Shown: in pieces, positions 54,435 to 63,403 of the stretch
How positions within the stretch are numbered: the first letter of the stretch is position 1
Layout of the letters: each line of letters opens with the position of its first letter
NCBI GenBank assembly: GCA_026706935.1
Contig: JAPOXV010000026.1
Coordinates: 773,721 to 837,720 of the forward strand
Source of the DNA: Gammaproteobacteria bacterium
GTDB taxonomy: Bacteria > Pseudomonadota > Gammaproteobacteria > Pseudomonadales > Azotimanducaceae
Direction: 5' to 3'
Length of the DNA: 64,000 nt
Notes under the pieces: generated by a model
Databases searched by the model: none
What the model was told of the DNA's origin: nothing
Seen by the model: only the letters and a program-made list of their open reading frames with translations
Position numbers and translations under genes: made by a program

Positions 54435-55291
54435 GAAGCTTCATCGTCAGCGGACGCTCTGGATCTGGAAAGAGTACGGTTTTACATGCTCTTGAAGACT
54501 CTGGATTCAACTGTATCGATAACTTTCCGGCAAGCTTGTTGATACAGCACGTGACAAGAGAAGCTGCGCGTCCTGTCGACGAAGTTCCTGATCTGGCGGT
54601 CTGTATTGATGTTCGTAATACACCCGACGATCTTGCTGCACTTCCAGCATACATCGAGCGATTGAAGGCAGACGGACAAGAACCTAGGCTAATCTATCTC
54701 GATGCGAGTGATTCTGTGCTAGTAAAGCGATTTAGCGATACGCGTCGTAGACATCCGCTCGACGCCCAGTTCAACGTGCTGAAGGACGCGATCGCTCACG
54801 AAAAGCAAGTCCTGACGCCGATTGCCGAAATGGCAGATCTGCGTATTGACACGACTAATCGGACGTTGCATGAACTCGATACGCTAACGAAAGAACGTAT
54901 AGCAGGTCGGTCAAGTAACGAAATCTCACTGCTCTTTCAGTCCTTTGGCTACAAGTACGGTGTGCCGATTGATACGGACATCGTGTTTGACGCTCGTTGT
55001 TTGCCGAACCCGTATTGGCGCGAGGATTTACGGCAGTTCAATGGTCTCCATCATCACATAAAGGTCTTCCTAGATGAAAGCGCAATCGTTGACGATTTCT
55101 ATCGCGATGTTTGTAGTTATCTAGAAAAATGGTTGCCGATATTCTTGGATCAGAAGCGGATTTACGTTACGGTAGGTGTTGGCTGCACGGGAGGTACGCA
55201 CCGTTCGGTTTATATGGTTGAACGCCTAGCTGAGTTCTTTCGAGATCAGTATCCAGACTTGATCGTGCGTCACCGTGAAGGAATCGAGTAG
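54431..55291 (+). CDS. rapZ: RNase adapter protein RapZ
   Basis: A 286-residue P-loop protein: Walker A GRSGSGKSTVLHALED at 8-23, Walker B-type LIYLDASD, and the C-terminal segment VGVGCTGGTHRSVYMVERLAEF. RapZ binds small RNAs and controls glucosamine-6-phosphate synthesis in enterobacteria. TTG start overlaps the ptsN stop (TTGA). Confidence 0.94.
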   Translation: MRSFIVSGRSGSGKSTVLHALEDSGFNCIDNFPASLLIQHVTREAARPVDEVPDLAVCIDVRNTPDDLAALPAYIERLKADGQEPRLIYLDASDSVLVKRFSDTRRRHPLDAQFNVLKDAIAHEKQVLTPIAEMADLRIDTTNRTLHELDTLTKERIAGRSSNEISLLFQSFGYKYGVPIDTDIVFDARCLPNPYWREDLRQFNGLHHHIKVFLDESAIVDDFYRDVCSYLEKWLPIFLDQKRIYVTVGVGCTGGTHRSVYMVERLAEFFRDQYPDLIVRHREGIE

Positions 55292-55296
55292 TACTG

Positions 55297-55569
55297 ATGC
55301 TCATAGATCGTGTGGCGATCGTCAATAAGCTGGGTATCCACGCCCGATCGGCCTCGAAGCTTGTAGCGCTAGCGAAGACGTTCCCGTGTCAAGTAAGGAT
55401 TGGTCTTTCAGAAGACGATCTGCAAAACGCGAAGAGCATCATGGGAGTACTGAAACTCGCCGCGCAGCGAGGGCAAGAGGTAGTGTTGACAACGGATGGT
55501 GACGAGGAAGACGCCGCAATGGATGCGATCAGGCAGTTAATCGCGGCGAAATTCGAAGAGCCGGAGTAG
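55297..55569 (+). CDS. ptsO: Phosphocarrier NPr (PtsO)
   Basis: A 90-residue HPr-like protein with the phosphorylation site His15 in KLGIHARSASKLV and a Ser47-containing AKSIMGVLKLAA segment. It carries phosphate to PtsN in the nitrogen PTS. Starts 5 bases after rapZ ends; last gene of the + strand block, converging on pmbA. Confidence 0.92.
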   Translation: MLIDRVAIVNKLGIHARSASKLVALAKTFPCQVRIGLSEDDLQNAKSIMGVLKLAAQRGQEVVLTTDGDEEDAAMDAIRQLIAAKFEEPE

Positions 55570-55588
55570 AGTTTTACGTGACGCCGTC

Positions 55589-56956
55589 TTAATTAGACGC
55601 GACGGTCATCTCGCTTACCAGAATAGATCCTGTTTTAAACGTGCCTCGGTCTTGCGTATCGTCCCCAAAACCCACAATACCTTTGTACATAAGGTCAAGG
55701 TTAGACGCAATCGTTATGTTGTCTACGGGATAGGCGATTTCGCCGTTTTCGACCCAAAACCCGGCTGCGCCACAGGAATAGTCGCCTGTAACGAGATTAG
55801 TTCCAGAGCCGATGAGCGACGTCACCAACAATCCCTGATTCATCTGGTTTAGCAATTCATCAATGGGTGTTAGGTCCGCCTCGACGTGAATGTTCGTAAC
55901 GCCACCAGCATGCCCAGTGCTAGCGAGTTTGAGACGCCTCGCGGAATAAGTACCGAGCAGGTACGTATTTACAACACCGGAGTCGATGATGGTATGTTCG
56001 CAAGTCGTCACACCGTCGGCATCGCAGTTACGGCTTTGGATTCTGTTGCGTATATGCGGGTACTCTCGCAACGTCATCCGGCTCGTTGCTACTTGCGTGT
56101 TCAATGAATCCTGTAGGTACGACTCTTGGCGGTATAGATTTCCGCCACTAATAGCATCGATCAACGGGTATAGGAGCGATGGGGCGGTCCAACGGTCGTA
56201 CATTACCGGATAGGTGCCTGTGGCAACAGTTCTTGGGTTTAAGCGTCGCAGCGCCCGTTGAGCAGCTTCGCGCCCGATAAACTCCGCTGATTCGATACGC
56301 CCAAATTGACAGTTCTGATCGAACCAGTAATCGGTTTGCATCCCAGCATCAGATCGCGCTAACGCTGTTGCTGATCGACCGTAGATGGTGTATCGGTTCG
56401 CGTTAATGAAGCCGAGTGAGTTCCCTCGTACTGAGCAAGTTGCGGTTTGAGAGGCACTAGCCCCATTCGCGGGCATGATACAAGGATCGAAATCAAGTGA
56501 TGCCGAATCTGCTGACAGTGCGTCTGACTTCAGTTGCTCAATGCTCACCGGTTGCGGAAAGTTCTGCTCTAGATCTGGGAACTCGGTTGCGAGTCGATCT
56601 TGATCCGGAAGGCCATTACACGCATCTGCCTCGGTAAATCGCGCAATACTCAGTGCCTGTGCCACTGTATCTCTTATCGCGCCATCGGAGACGTCGGAGG
56701 TCACCGCAGTGCCTTCGCGGTGATCAACATAGACACTTACGCGGAAAGCACGACCTTGTTCGTACGCTATGTTCTCAATGTCTCGTTCACGTGCGGATAC
56801 GTCAACCGATATTGAATCTGATACCGTGGCTGAGGATTGGTGTGCGCCTTGTCGCTGGGCCTCTTCGATCAGTTTCTCAACCAGATCCGAAAGCTCGGTC
56901 GCAACGTTTTCATCGTGAAGCTCAATTGCTTCTGCTGCTAACGCTTCCTGTGTCAC
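55589..56956 (-). CDS. pmbA: Metalloprotease PmbA/TldE
   Basis: A 455-residue TldD/PmbA family protein. N-terminal part has the AYEQGRAFRVSVYVDHREGTA segment; the C-terminal part ends with the family pattern TNIHVEA, GLLVTSLIGSGTNLVTGDYSCGAAGFWVENGEI. The PmbA subunit lacks the zinc motif and works with TldD as a heterodimer that degrades unfolded peptides; the pair also removes leaders from microcin B17-type TOMM precursors in E. coli. That link is notable next to a YcaO cluster in the same window, but pmbA/tldD here are in their housekeeping context. Its ATG overlaps the tldD stop by 4 bases. Confidence 0.94.
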   Translation of the reverse strand: MTQEALAAEAIELHDENVATELSDLVEKLIEEAQRQGAHQSSATVSDSISVDVSARERDIENIAYEQGRAFRVSVYVDHREGTAVTSDVSDGAIRDTVAQALSIARFTEADACNGLPDQDRLATEFPDLEQNFPQPVSIEQLKSDALSADSASLDFDPCIMPANGASASQTATCSVRGNSLGFINANRYTIYGRSATALARSDAGMQTDYWFDQNCQFGRIESAEFIGREAAQRALRRLNPRTVATGTYPVMYDRWTAPSLLYPLIDAISGGNLYRQESYLQDSLNTQVATSRMTLREYPHIRNRIQSRNCDADGVTTCEHTIIDSGVVNTYLLGTYSARRLKLASTGHAGGVTNIHVEADLTPIDELLNQMNQGLLVTSLIGSGTNLVTGDYSCGAAGFWVENGEIAYPVDNITIASNLDLMYKGIVGFGDDTQDRGTFKTGSILVSEMTVASN

Positions 56957-58401
56957 GTTGATGTGCCCCCGACGGTTATCTGCTCAACCTTGATCGTTGG
57001 CTGTCCGACGCCGACGGGTACGCCCTGACCTTGTTTACCGCATGTTCCCACACCTGGATCCAAAGCGAAATCCGATCCGACCATCGTGATGCTGTTCATG
57101 ACATCCCATGGGTAACCGGTCAACATACAGCCATGGATGGGGCTTGTTAGTTTTCCATCTTCGATTAGGTACGCTTCGGTCGTCGCGAATACGAATCTAC
57201 CACTCGATGGATCGACCTGCCCACCCGAAAAAGCGCTGCAGTAGACACCTTTCGATACACTGCGGACGATATCTTCAGGATCACTATCCCCGCCGAGTAA
57301 GAATGTATTCGTCATTCGGGGAATGGTCAGACTTGCGAAGCTCTCTCTGCGACCATTTCCTGTGCTTTGGTTTCCCGTGAGAATTGCATTGTGCTTGTCC
57401 CACATGAATCCTCTTAGTATTCCATCTTCGATGAGAACTGTGCGTTGGCCAGGGGTACCCTCATCGTCAATACTGAGTGACCCTCGTCGACCGTCGAGCG
57501 TGGCGTCGTCGACTACGGTACATAGCTCATTTGCCACTTTCTCTCCGATTTTCCCAGAAAAACACGACGTATTCTTCCGCTCGCAATCCCCTTCGAGACC
57601 ATGTCCGACAGCTTCGTGAAGTAACACCCCAGCCCATCCAGGTCCAAGGACGACCGGCATCTCACCAGCCGGAGCAGCTACGGAGTCGAGTTTGGTGATC
57701 GCCATCCGAACTGCTTCACGAGCCATGTCTTTTGCAGTTGCAAAGTCGTCGCGGAAGAACATATCCAGTGGATACCGACCACCGGACCCATCGGTACCGG
57801 ATTCCGTACGGTTACCGTCCTTAACGATTACGTGAATCCGGCAATTTACTAATGGGCGATCATCGAACTGATTTGTACCGTCGCTACCGTAGACTAGAAC
57901 ACGATCCGTCGAACCCCGGATACTGATGGAAACTTCAGCGATGCGCGGGTCCAGTGCTCTTGTAAATTGATCAAGTTCGGACAGAAACCGCACTTTGTCG
58001 TCGTTCGTCACGCCGGCGGTTGGGTCACCACCTGGATATAGACGTCGAAATGGTACATCGCTCGGCGCTTCAGCGCGGCGATTGCCGCCTCGATCTGCGA
58101 TAGATGCCGCCATGACGCATGCTTTACGCAGAGCACGCTCGTTCAGCTCATTGGTATGGGCGAAGCCGGTTTTCTCACCGGTAATTGCCCTAACGCCAAC
58201 GCCTTGGCTGACGGAAAAACTACCGTCCTTGACTTTCCCGTCTTCCAATGCCCAAGCTTCACTGCGATTGTGTTGGATGAAGAGCTCCGCGTCGTCTATT
58301 TGGCTGTCCATCATGTCAGTGACGTTCAAGGCAAGATCTTGGTCCGTAAGTTCTGCTTGATCAAGGAGGTCTTGACGCGACTGCGTTGGAGAATCTGACA
58401 T
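56953..58401 (-). CDS. tldD: Metalloprotease TldD
   Basis: A 482-residue partner of PmbA. The zinc-binding HExxxH is at 262-267 in LLHEAVGHGLEGDCE, followed by the conserved FSGKIGEKVA segment and the family ending GMLTGYPWDVMNSITMVGSDF split by short parts. ATG start at 58401, 63 bases downstream of yhdP. The TldD/E complex trims peptides and can mature TOMM-type natural products. Confidence 0.96.
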   Translation of the reverse strand: MSDSPTQSRQDLLDQAELTDQDLALNVTDMMDSQIDDAELFIQHNRSEAWALEDGKVKDGSFSVSQGVGVRAITGEKTGFAHTNELNERALRKACVMAASIADRGGNRRAEAPSDVPFRRLYPGGDPTAGVTNDDKVRFLSELDQFTRALDPRIAEVSISIRGSTDRVLVYGSDGTNQFDDRPLVNCRIHVIVKDGNRTESGTDGSGGRYPLDMFFRDDFATAKDMAREAVRMAITKLDSVAAPAGEMPVVLGPGWAGVLLHEAVGHGLEGDCERKNTSCFSGKIGEKVANELCTVVDDATLDGRRGSLSIDDEGTPGQRTVLIEDGILRGFMWDKHNAILTGNQSTGNGRRESFASLTIPRMTNTFLLGGDSDPEDIVRSVSKGVYCSAFSGGQVDPSSGRFVFATTEAYLIEDGKLTSPIHGCMLTGYPWDVMNSITMVGSDFALDPGVGTCGKQGQGVPVGVGQPTIKVEQITVGGTST

Positions 58402-58464
58402 GATGATGTACTAGTGTGAGTTCACAGTTCAATTATTAGCCTAGCCGCGAACTGGCTAGGCGTG

Positions 58465-61400
58465 CTACGGCGTGGCAGCCTGAGTTGGTTGGGTCGGTTC
58501 CATACCAATACGCGTGAGGATCGGGTTCTCCAAATCTCCCGTAATTTCGTACTGCATGGTGAACAGAGCTTTTACTGGTTCATTGATGATGAGAGTCGTG
58601 AGGAGAAATGCAACTGTCGACGCCGGATTGGTCGCGGCGAGATAGGCTGCGTAGGTTTGAAGGCCCTTATTCAATGGAATTCTCACGGTCAAATCGTTAT
58701 TCAATGCACCGGAACGCGTGTTGATGCTGCCCGATAGTCGGAGACGAACGCTAGGGCCATCGATTCGTAGAGGTTCCTGAAACGTTAGAAGACCGTCATT
58801 GAGTGTCGCTGCCATCGACGCGGTGTCATAGTGAAGACCTTGTTGCGTAACGTCCCGAAAGTCCAACGCAAGACGGTTAAGGATTTTCGAAAAGTTCAGG
58901 AGACTGATAATGCGGAGCATATCGCCACCTTGGTCAATTTCGATGAATCGACCGTTACTGGCACTCGCTCGAAACTGACCGGATGAGTTCTCGATGTCGA
59001 TAGCTAGCGGTGATCCAGGCCAATGGATGTTTGCATCTACTTCAAATTGCTCACTTTCGGCACTAGCATCGAACTCCCATGCCTCTAAGATCGTCCCCAA
59101 ATCCTCCCCATAGAACCTGCCATTGAACTCAGTAATGTTGGTTTCACGATTCCACTTGATGGGTGATGTCGATTCAATTTGTAACCCACGGGTATCGGCG
59201 ACTAAGTTGGATATCTCGATTCCGTGGTCGGTTGGCACTAAGGTGAAATCCCAACTGCCCCACGATTCAGAATCCTCGTCGCTGGCCTTCAGCACCAAAT
59301 CATCGATTCGGACATTTGTTGGCTCAATTTGGGACAATAGAGATACGTCGAGAGGATCGTCACGTCCCTCGTCGCTCATGAGGGACCATATAAGTTGAGA
59401 TGCGTGGATTTCGGTTTTCGCGTCACTTGATTGTTTAACGATCGTTCCGTCGAATTCATCGGACTCAATCGCCACATCTAGGTGGTCACTACCGTAAGAA
59501 CCGTTGAGAATCACGTTGGCGAAAGCATGATCGAAGGCGGTAAAACGGTCAACCTTCACTTCGGTTAAGACGATTGATACGTCCAGCTGCTGATTCTCGT
59601 CAGCGCCATATACCCAGGAATCAAGCGTACCGGTGAAATGAAGTTGGTTTGCACGTCGCTCAGGAATTTGCACACCTTGGCCGAGTGCAAACGCCCCTTC
59701 AAGAACTGATCCCGAAGCGCCCTCCAAAGTAATCCAACCGTTGACATCGCGCGTCTTGGCGGTTATTTCAGTTTGACTCTCCTTGAACACAAGTCGTAAG
59801 TCACTGGGATTAGGTTCATTAGGCTTGTCTGCGACGGACGTTAGAGAATCGAATTCGATGCCCATCAAAGCAGATGAAATAGTCAGTTCTGTCGGATCAT
59901 CTGACGAGGGATAGACGCGTAACGTTGCTTCAAATTCGGTTGTACCTTCGCCAGATTCGACGTCCTCTAGTCCGGCAATAGTTAGCGCACGTTCTGCATT
60001 AATTCGACTGTGTAGCTGAAACTCTATTGCTGGCTGGCCGTCGTACCGTTTGGATTCAATCTTCCCCTCCATGCGCTGATCGAAGAAGGTTCCGCGTGTG
60101 AGTGAGGCCTCAAGGTTGAACGGTGAACTCCATGTCGCGGTTCCATTGAGCTCGTGGAACTCAATGTCAAAGTTCGGCATGTATAGCGATGTATCGTGCA
60201 ACTCGAAGTTGATTTGGTAGTCGCTACGCGTGGCCTCGTCGTCAGTGGTCGCGGACGATGGCGAATCGAAAGGGAACGAAAGATTGGCATCAATCGACAC
60301 TAAGCCTTCACCGCGCCACGATGCGTCGATTGCTGGCAGCAGAGACTTCAGATCACTCGCCTGCACAAAATCTAAGAGATCCTGCGCTTTCGTCGTTGCG
60401 GCAAAGCTGATTTCGAACGGTCTGTCGGTGCCAAATGGAAAGCTCGCGACTGCGTTCTCCAATTCAGTATTTTGAACAGTGACGCGATCTGTAGTTATCA
60501 CGACACTGTCGTTGTTAACTGACCACATGCCACCTACGTTGAATAACTGCGGCCAATCTGCTTGGTAGGTAACCGTTCCGTTGGTGAACTGTCCTTCAAT
60601 GTGCATTTCTCGTTCATTTTGCGTAAAGATCCGGTCGCGAAATGTCATATACGCGACTCGGGTACCGAAGAAACTCGCATTTTCTAGGTACTGTTGTCGC
60701 CAACGGGTCAAGTCTTCAACCAGATTGCGCGGTATGAATTCGATGGTCTGGTGTGCCGGGAGCAGCGTATTCTGAGACTTTATCAAGAGAGCTACTCCGT
60801 AGTCTGGCACATCCCCTCGCTTATGGCGAATGCTGCCACGAAACAACGCAGAAACTGGTTCATGAATCAGTTCTTCGAGCTGTATCTCCGCTCGTTCTCG
60901 CCGGAGAAGCGACGAAACGTCAAGGTGCGAATCTGATGCAGGATGGTCGGCGTCCTCCGGCGCGATGTGAACGGTGAAGTCGCTGATGTGCAATCCGACT
61001 TGCTGGTCGCGTATGTCGGTCATCGCAAAGCCAGAAATCGAGGAGAACCGCCATGGTGATTGAAAGTGAGAATCTAGAAATAGCCGACTGGGAGAATTGG
61101 TTGCATCCAACGCAATTTGCTTAGAGTTTCCGTAAAGAACGCCGCTTTCAAGTTGCATTTCTGGGAGATTCTCGAAGCTATTTGACGACATGTCTAGAAC
61201 CTCTGCGTACCAATGAAATCCACTGATGTCGAGTAGAAATTCGTATCGTTGGAAGGTGCCTTGGAGTGCGACAGCTGTTGGCCAACGAAGGCGCTCCTCG
61301 CCAGTTGTGATGAAGTCCGTCACAATCGGAACGAGTTCCTGCAATTGGACGTTGTAGGTCGACCCAAACAGGGAGTCATCACCAACAGCAAATACGAAGT

Positions 61401-62289
61401 CGGGAAGCGAAACGTTTTGCTCATCGCCGTTCAACCATGTGTCTTGGAGTCGGAAACGAGCAGGTTCATCGTCAACTTGAACGAACGTGGATTCAATATG
61501 CGCGGTCAACGGCATTCGACCTGTGTGCGTGGCATCAAGTTCAAGATGCCCCTGTACTCGGTGTTTAACGTTCTCCCATTCGGCATAGCCGGTGAGGGTA
61601 TATCTAGGAAGTCGGTCGTTCCCCGTGAGAAGGGGTAAGTCGACCTCTAGACCATCCACCTTTAGGGACATTTGATAGTCACCAGTTCGTAGATCTAGGA
61701 GTGTATCGACCGCGTCGGCGACGAATTCTGCGGTACCGGCTTTTTCCCGCCTTTCCTGCCGAAGATTCGCGCGGTAACGATGTACGCCTTCCTGATTTAA
61801 GGCTTCAATTTCTAGGTCAAAATGCTGATCTACGAAATTACGGTTGAGTGTTATTGAGGCCCTTAATCCAAGTTCATCCGTATGTCTTACCCACTCGAAG
61901 TTAGACTGAATTGCGTAGATTAGTCCTAGCAGATCTAGCTCAGATTGTTGTTTGGCTAAATCGATTTCAAGTTCTAGTTTGTCGATATTCAGTCGACGTG
62001 CGACGAATTGGTTTCGAATCAGACTCTCGAGCACGGCGACTTCGACTACGACGTTACTCGCTGTCCCCTCCGACAGCACGATGCGATCGATCTCGATTAT
62101 CGGGTTGATAAAACGCCAATGCGATTTGAGGCCAAAGATCTCGATTCCTTGGTCCTCAAGCTTGGTGTTCGCGAACTGTTGAACGTAGGTGGGATACGAC
62201 GATAGGAATCTGCCGGCAGCTAAGACGAAGGCGCAAAACACCATCAAAACCGTAGCGATATAGAAACTTTTACGAGCGAGTTCAAGCAC
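58465..62289 (-). CDS. yhdP: YhdP family AsmA-like envelope protein
   Basis: A 1274-residue protein with one N-terminal membrane helix (SFYIATVLMVFCAFVLAAG) and a very long periplasmic beta-rich region of the DUF3971/AsmA type, ending with the conserved AsmA_2 segment (ISLLNFSKILNRLALDFRD, NDLTVRIPLNKGLQTYAAYL). YhdP, with TamB and YdbH, moves phospholipids to the outer membrane. Length matches E. coli YhdP (1266). Rng (cafA), usually between maf and yhdP, is absent here. Confidence 0.93.
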   Translation of the reverse strand: MLELARKSFYIATVLMVFCAFVLAAGRFLSSYPTYVQQFANTKLEDQGIEIFGLKSHWRFINPIIEIDRIVLSEGTASNVVVEVAVLESLIRNQFVARRLNIDKLELEIDLAKQQSELDLLGLIYAIQSNFEWVRHTDELGLRASITLNRNFVDQHFDLEIEALNQEGVHRYRANLRQERREKAGTAEFVADAVDTLLDLRTGDYQMSLKVDGLEVDLPLLTGNDRLPRYTLTGYAEWENVKHRVQGHLELDATHTGRMPLTAHIESTFVQVDDEPARFRLQDTWLNGDEQNVSLPDFVFAVGDDSLFGSTYNVQLQELVPIVTDFITTGEERLRWPTAVALQGTFQRYEFLLDISGFHWYAEVLDMSSNSFENLPEMQLESGVLYGNSKQIALDATNSPSRLFLDSHFQSPWRFSSISGFAMTDIRDQQVGLHISDFTVHIAPEDADHPASDSHLDVSSLLRRERAEIQLEELIHEPVSALFRGSIRHKRGDVPDYGVALLIKSQNTLLPAHQTIEFIPRNLVEDLTRWRQQYLENASFFGTRVAYMTFRDRIFTQNEREMHIEGQFTNGTVTYQADWPQLFNVGGMWSVNNDSVVITTDRVTVQNTELENAVASFPFGTDRPFEISFAATTKAQDLLDFVQASDLKSLLPAIDASWRGEGLVSIDANLSFPFDSPSSATTDDEATRSDYQINFELHDTSLYMPNFDIEFHELNGTATWSSPFNLEASLTRGTFFDQRMEGKIESKRYDGQPAIEFQLHSRINAERALTIAGLEDVESGEGTTEFEATLRVYPSSDDPTELTISSALMGIEFDSLTSVADKPNEPNPSDLRLVFKESQTEITAKTRDVNGWITLEGASGSVLEGAFALGQGVQIPERRANQLHFTGTLDSWVYGADENQQLDVSIVLTEVKVDRFTAFDHAFANVILNGSYGSDHLDVAIESDEFDGTIVKQSSDAKTEIHASQLIWSLMSDEGRDDPLDVSLLSQIEPTNVRIDDLVLKASDEDSESWGSWDFTLVPTDHGIEISNLVADTRGLQIESTSPIKWNRETNITEFNGRFYGEDLGTILEAWEFDASAESEQFEVDANIHWPGSPLAIDIENSSGQFRASASNGRFIEIDQGGDMLRIISLLNFSKILNRLALDFRDVTQQGLHYDTASMAATLNDGLLTFQEPLRIDGPSVRLRLSGSINTRSGALNNDLTVRIPLNKGLQTYAAYLAATNPASTVAFLLTTLIINEPVKALFTMQYEITGDLENPILTRIGMEPTQPTQAATP

Positions 62290-62294
62290 GAGTC

Positions 62295-62903
62295 TTAGTC
62301 GTGGGTTCGTTTTAAGTACATGGCTTCACGGTGCCGCCAAACGTCGACGCCGAAGTCACAGAGTAATTGATTGGTCTCGACGAGTGGGAGTCCAGCGACA
62401 GTACTTGGCTGTCCGCAGATACCTGCTATGAAAATTGCACCTAGACCCTGAATTCCATATGCGCCAGCCTTGTCAACGGGTTCGCCACTGTTCCAGTACC
62501 GCTCGAGCTCAACCGACGTAATATCCCTGAACACGACCTCTGCTGTGGCTAGGACGCACTGTTCCTTTTGACCATCGTAGAGACACACGCCAGTCAATAC
62601 GCGGTGCCGTGCGCCTCGAAGCAGTTGCAGCATATTTATCGCTTCATTTCGATTGTTGGGTTTCTCAAGAATTTGACCGTCACGAACAACGATCGTATCA
62701 GCGCCTAGAGCGGGTAGAGAATCGTGTTGTACCGCTGCGGCTTTCGTGCGTGCGAGTCGTTGAACGTAATCTTCGGGGCACTCAGCAACAAGCTGCCGTT
62801 CCAAAATGTCGCTGGGTTTTACTTCGAATTTGATGCCGATTTGACGGAGTAGCGCCGCTCGACGGGGAGAAGCGGAAGCTAATGTAATCTGAGGCTCATT
62901 CAC
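62295..62903 (-). CDS. maf: Maf-like nucleotide pyrophosphatase (YhdE type)
   Basis: A 202-residue Maf/HAM1-type protein: LASASPRRAALLRQIG at the start, ALGADTIVVRDGQILEKP centrally, and AGAYGIQGLGAIFIAGICGQPSTVAGLPL near the end. It hydrolyses dTTP/UTP and modified nucleotides. It lies 5 bases upstream of yhdP and overlaps mreD by 4 bases. Confidence 0.92.
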   Translation of the reverse strand: MNEPQITLASASPRRAALLRQIGIKFEVKPSDILERQLVAECPEDYVQRLARTKAAAVQHDSLPALGADTIVVRDGQILEKPNNRNEAINMLQLLRGARHRVLTGVCLYDGQKEQCVLATAEVVFRDITSVELERYWNSGEPVDKAGAYGIQGLGAIFIAGICGQPSTVAGLPLVETNQLLCDFGVDVWRHREAMYLKRTHD

Positions 62904-63403
62904 TGAACGGCGTCGCGGAACTGCGAGTGCTCTGAATTAAGGAGAGGGATTAACAATACCCACCATATCAGCGTCGCGATGGGGGGCATTACGACGCTAC
63001 TTATGAGAATGTCAACGTCAAGCGTAACAAGTAAGAACAACGATTTCGTCGCAGTAACTAAAAAACACAATATCAATACCGCGATACATGACCTTAGCCC
63101 GACACTCGATTGAATGAAGCGAAGCGAAAATCGTCCAGCGAACACCAATGCGAGTAACAGAAGCGAGTTTATCCCCAATGGCTCGTCATACAGTACGTCG
63201 AGAATCAACCCTACGATGAATGCCATGATCAATGAGCATCGTTCATGCTGAAACGCGATCCAGAAGAACCAACATAGGACGATCCAATCAGGTTTTAGAT
63301 TTCTAATCCAATCCGGCACATCGAACGGCATCGGAGCAACACTTAGGATCAACGCCACGATGATCGTCAGCAGGAAATACGACCATCCTTGGGTATCGGT
63401 CAT
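62900..63403 (-). CDS. mreD: Rod-shape protein MreD
   Basis: A 167-residue integral membrane protein with about five to six helices and the MreD segment DWIVLCWFFWIAFQHERCSLIMAFIVGLILDVLYDEPLG (given here only as a landmark near residues 38-76). It is part of the Rod complex that guides side-wall growth. Its start overlaps the mreC stop by 4 bases. Confidence 0.92.
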   Translation of the reverse strand: MTDTQGWSYFLLTIIVALILSVAPMPFDVPDWIRNLKPDWIVLCWFFWIAFQHERCSLIMAFIVGLILDVLYDEPLGINSLLLLALVFAGRFSLRFIQSSVGLRSCIAVLILCFLVTATKSLFLLVTLDVDILISSVVMPPIATLIWWVLLIPLLNSEHSQFRDAVQ

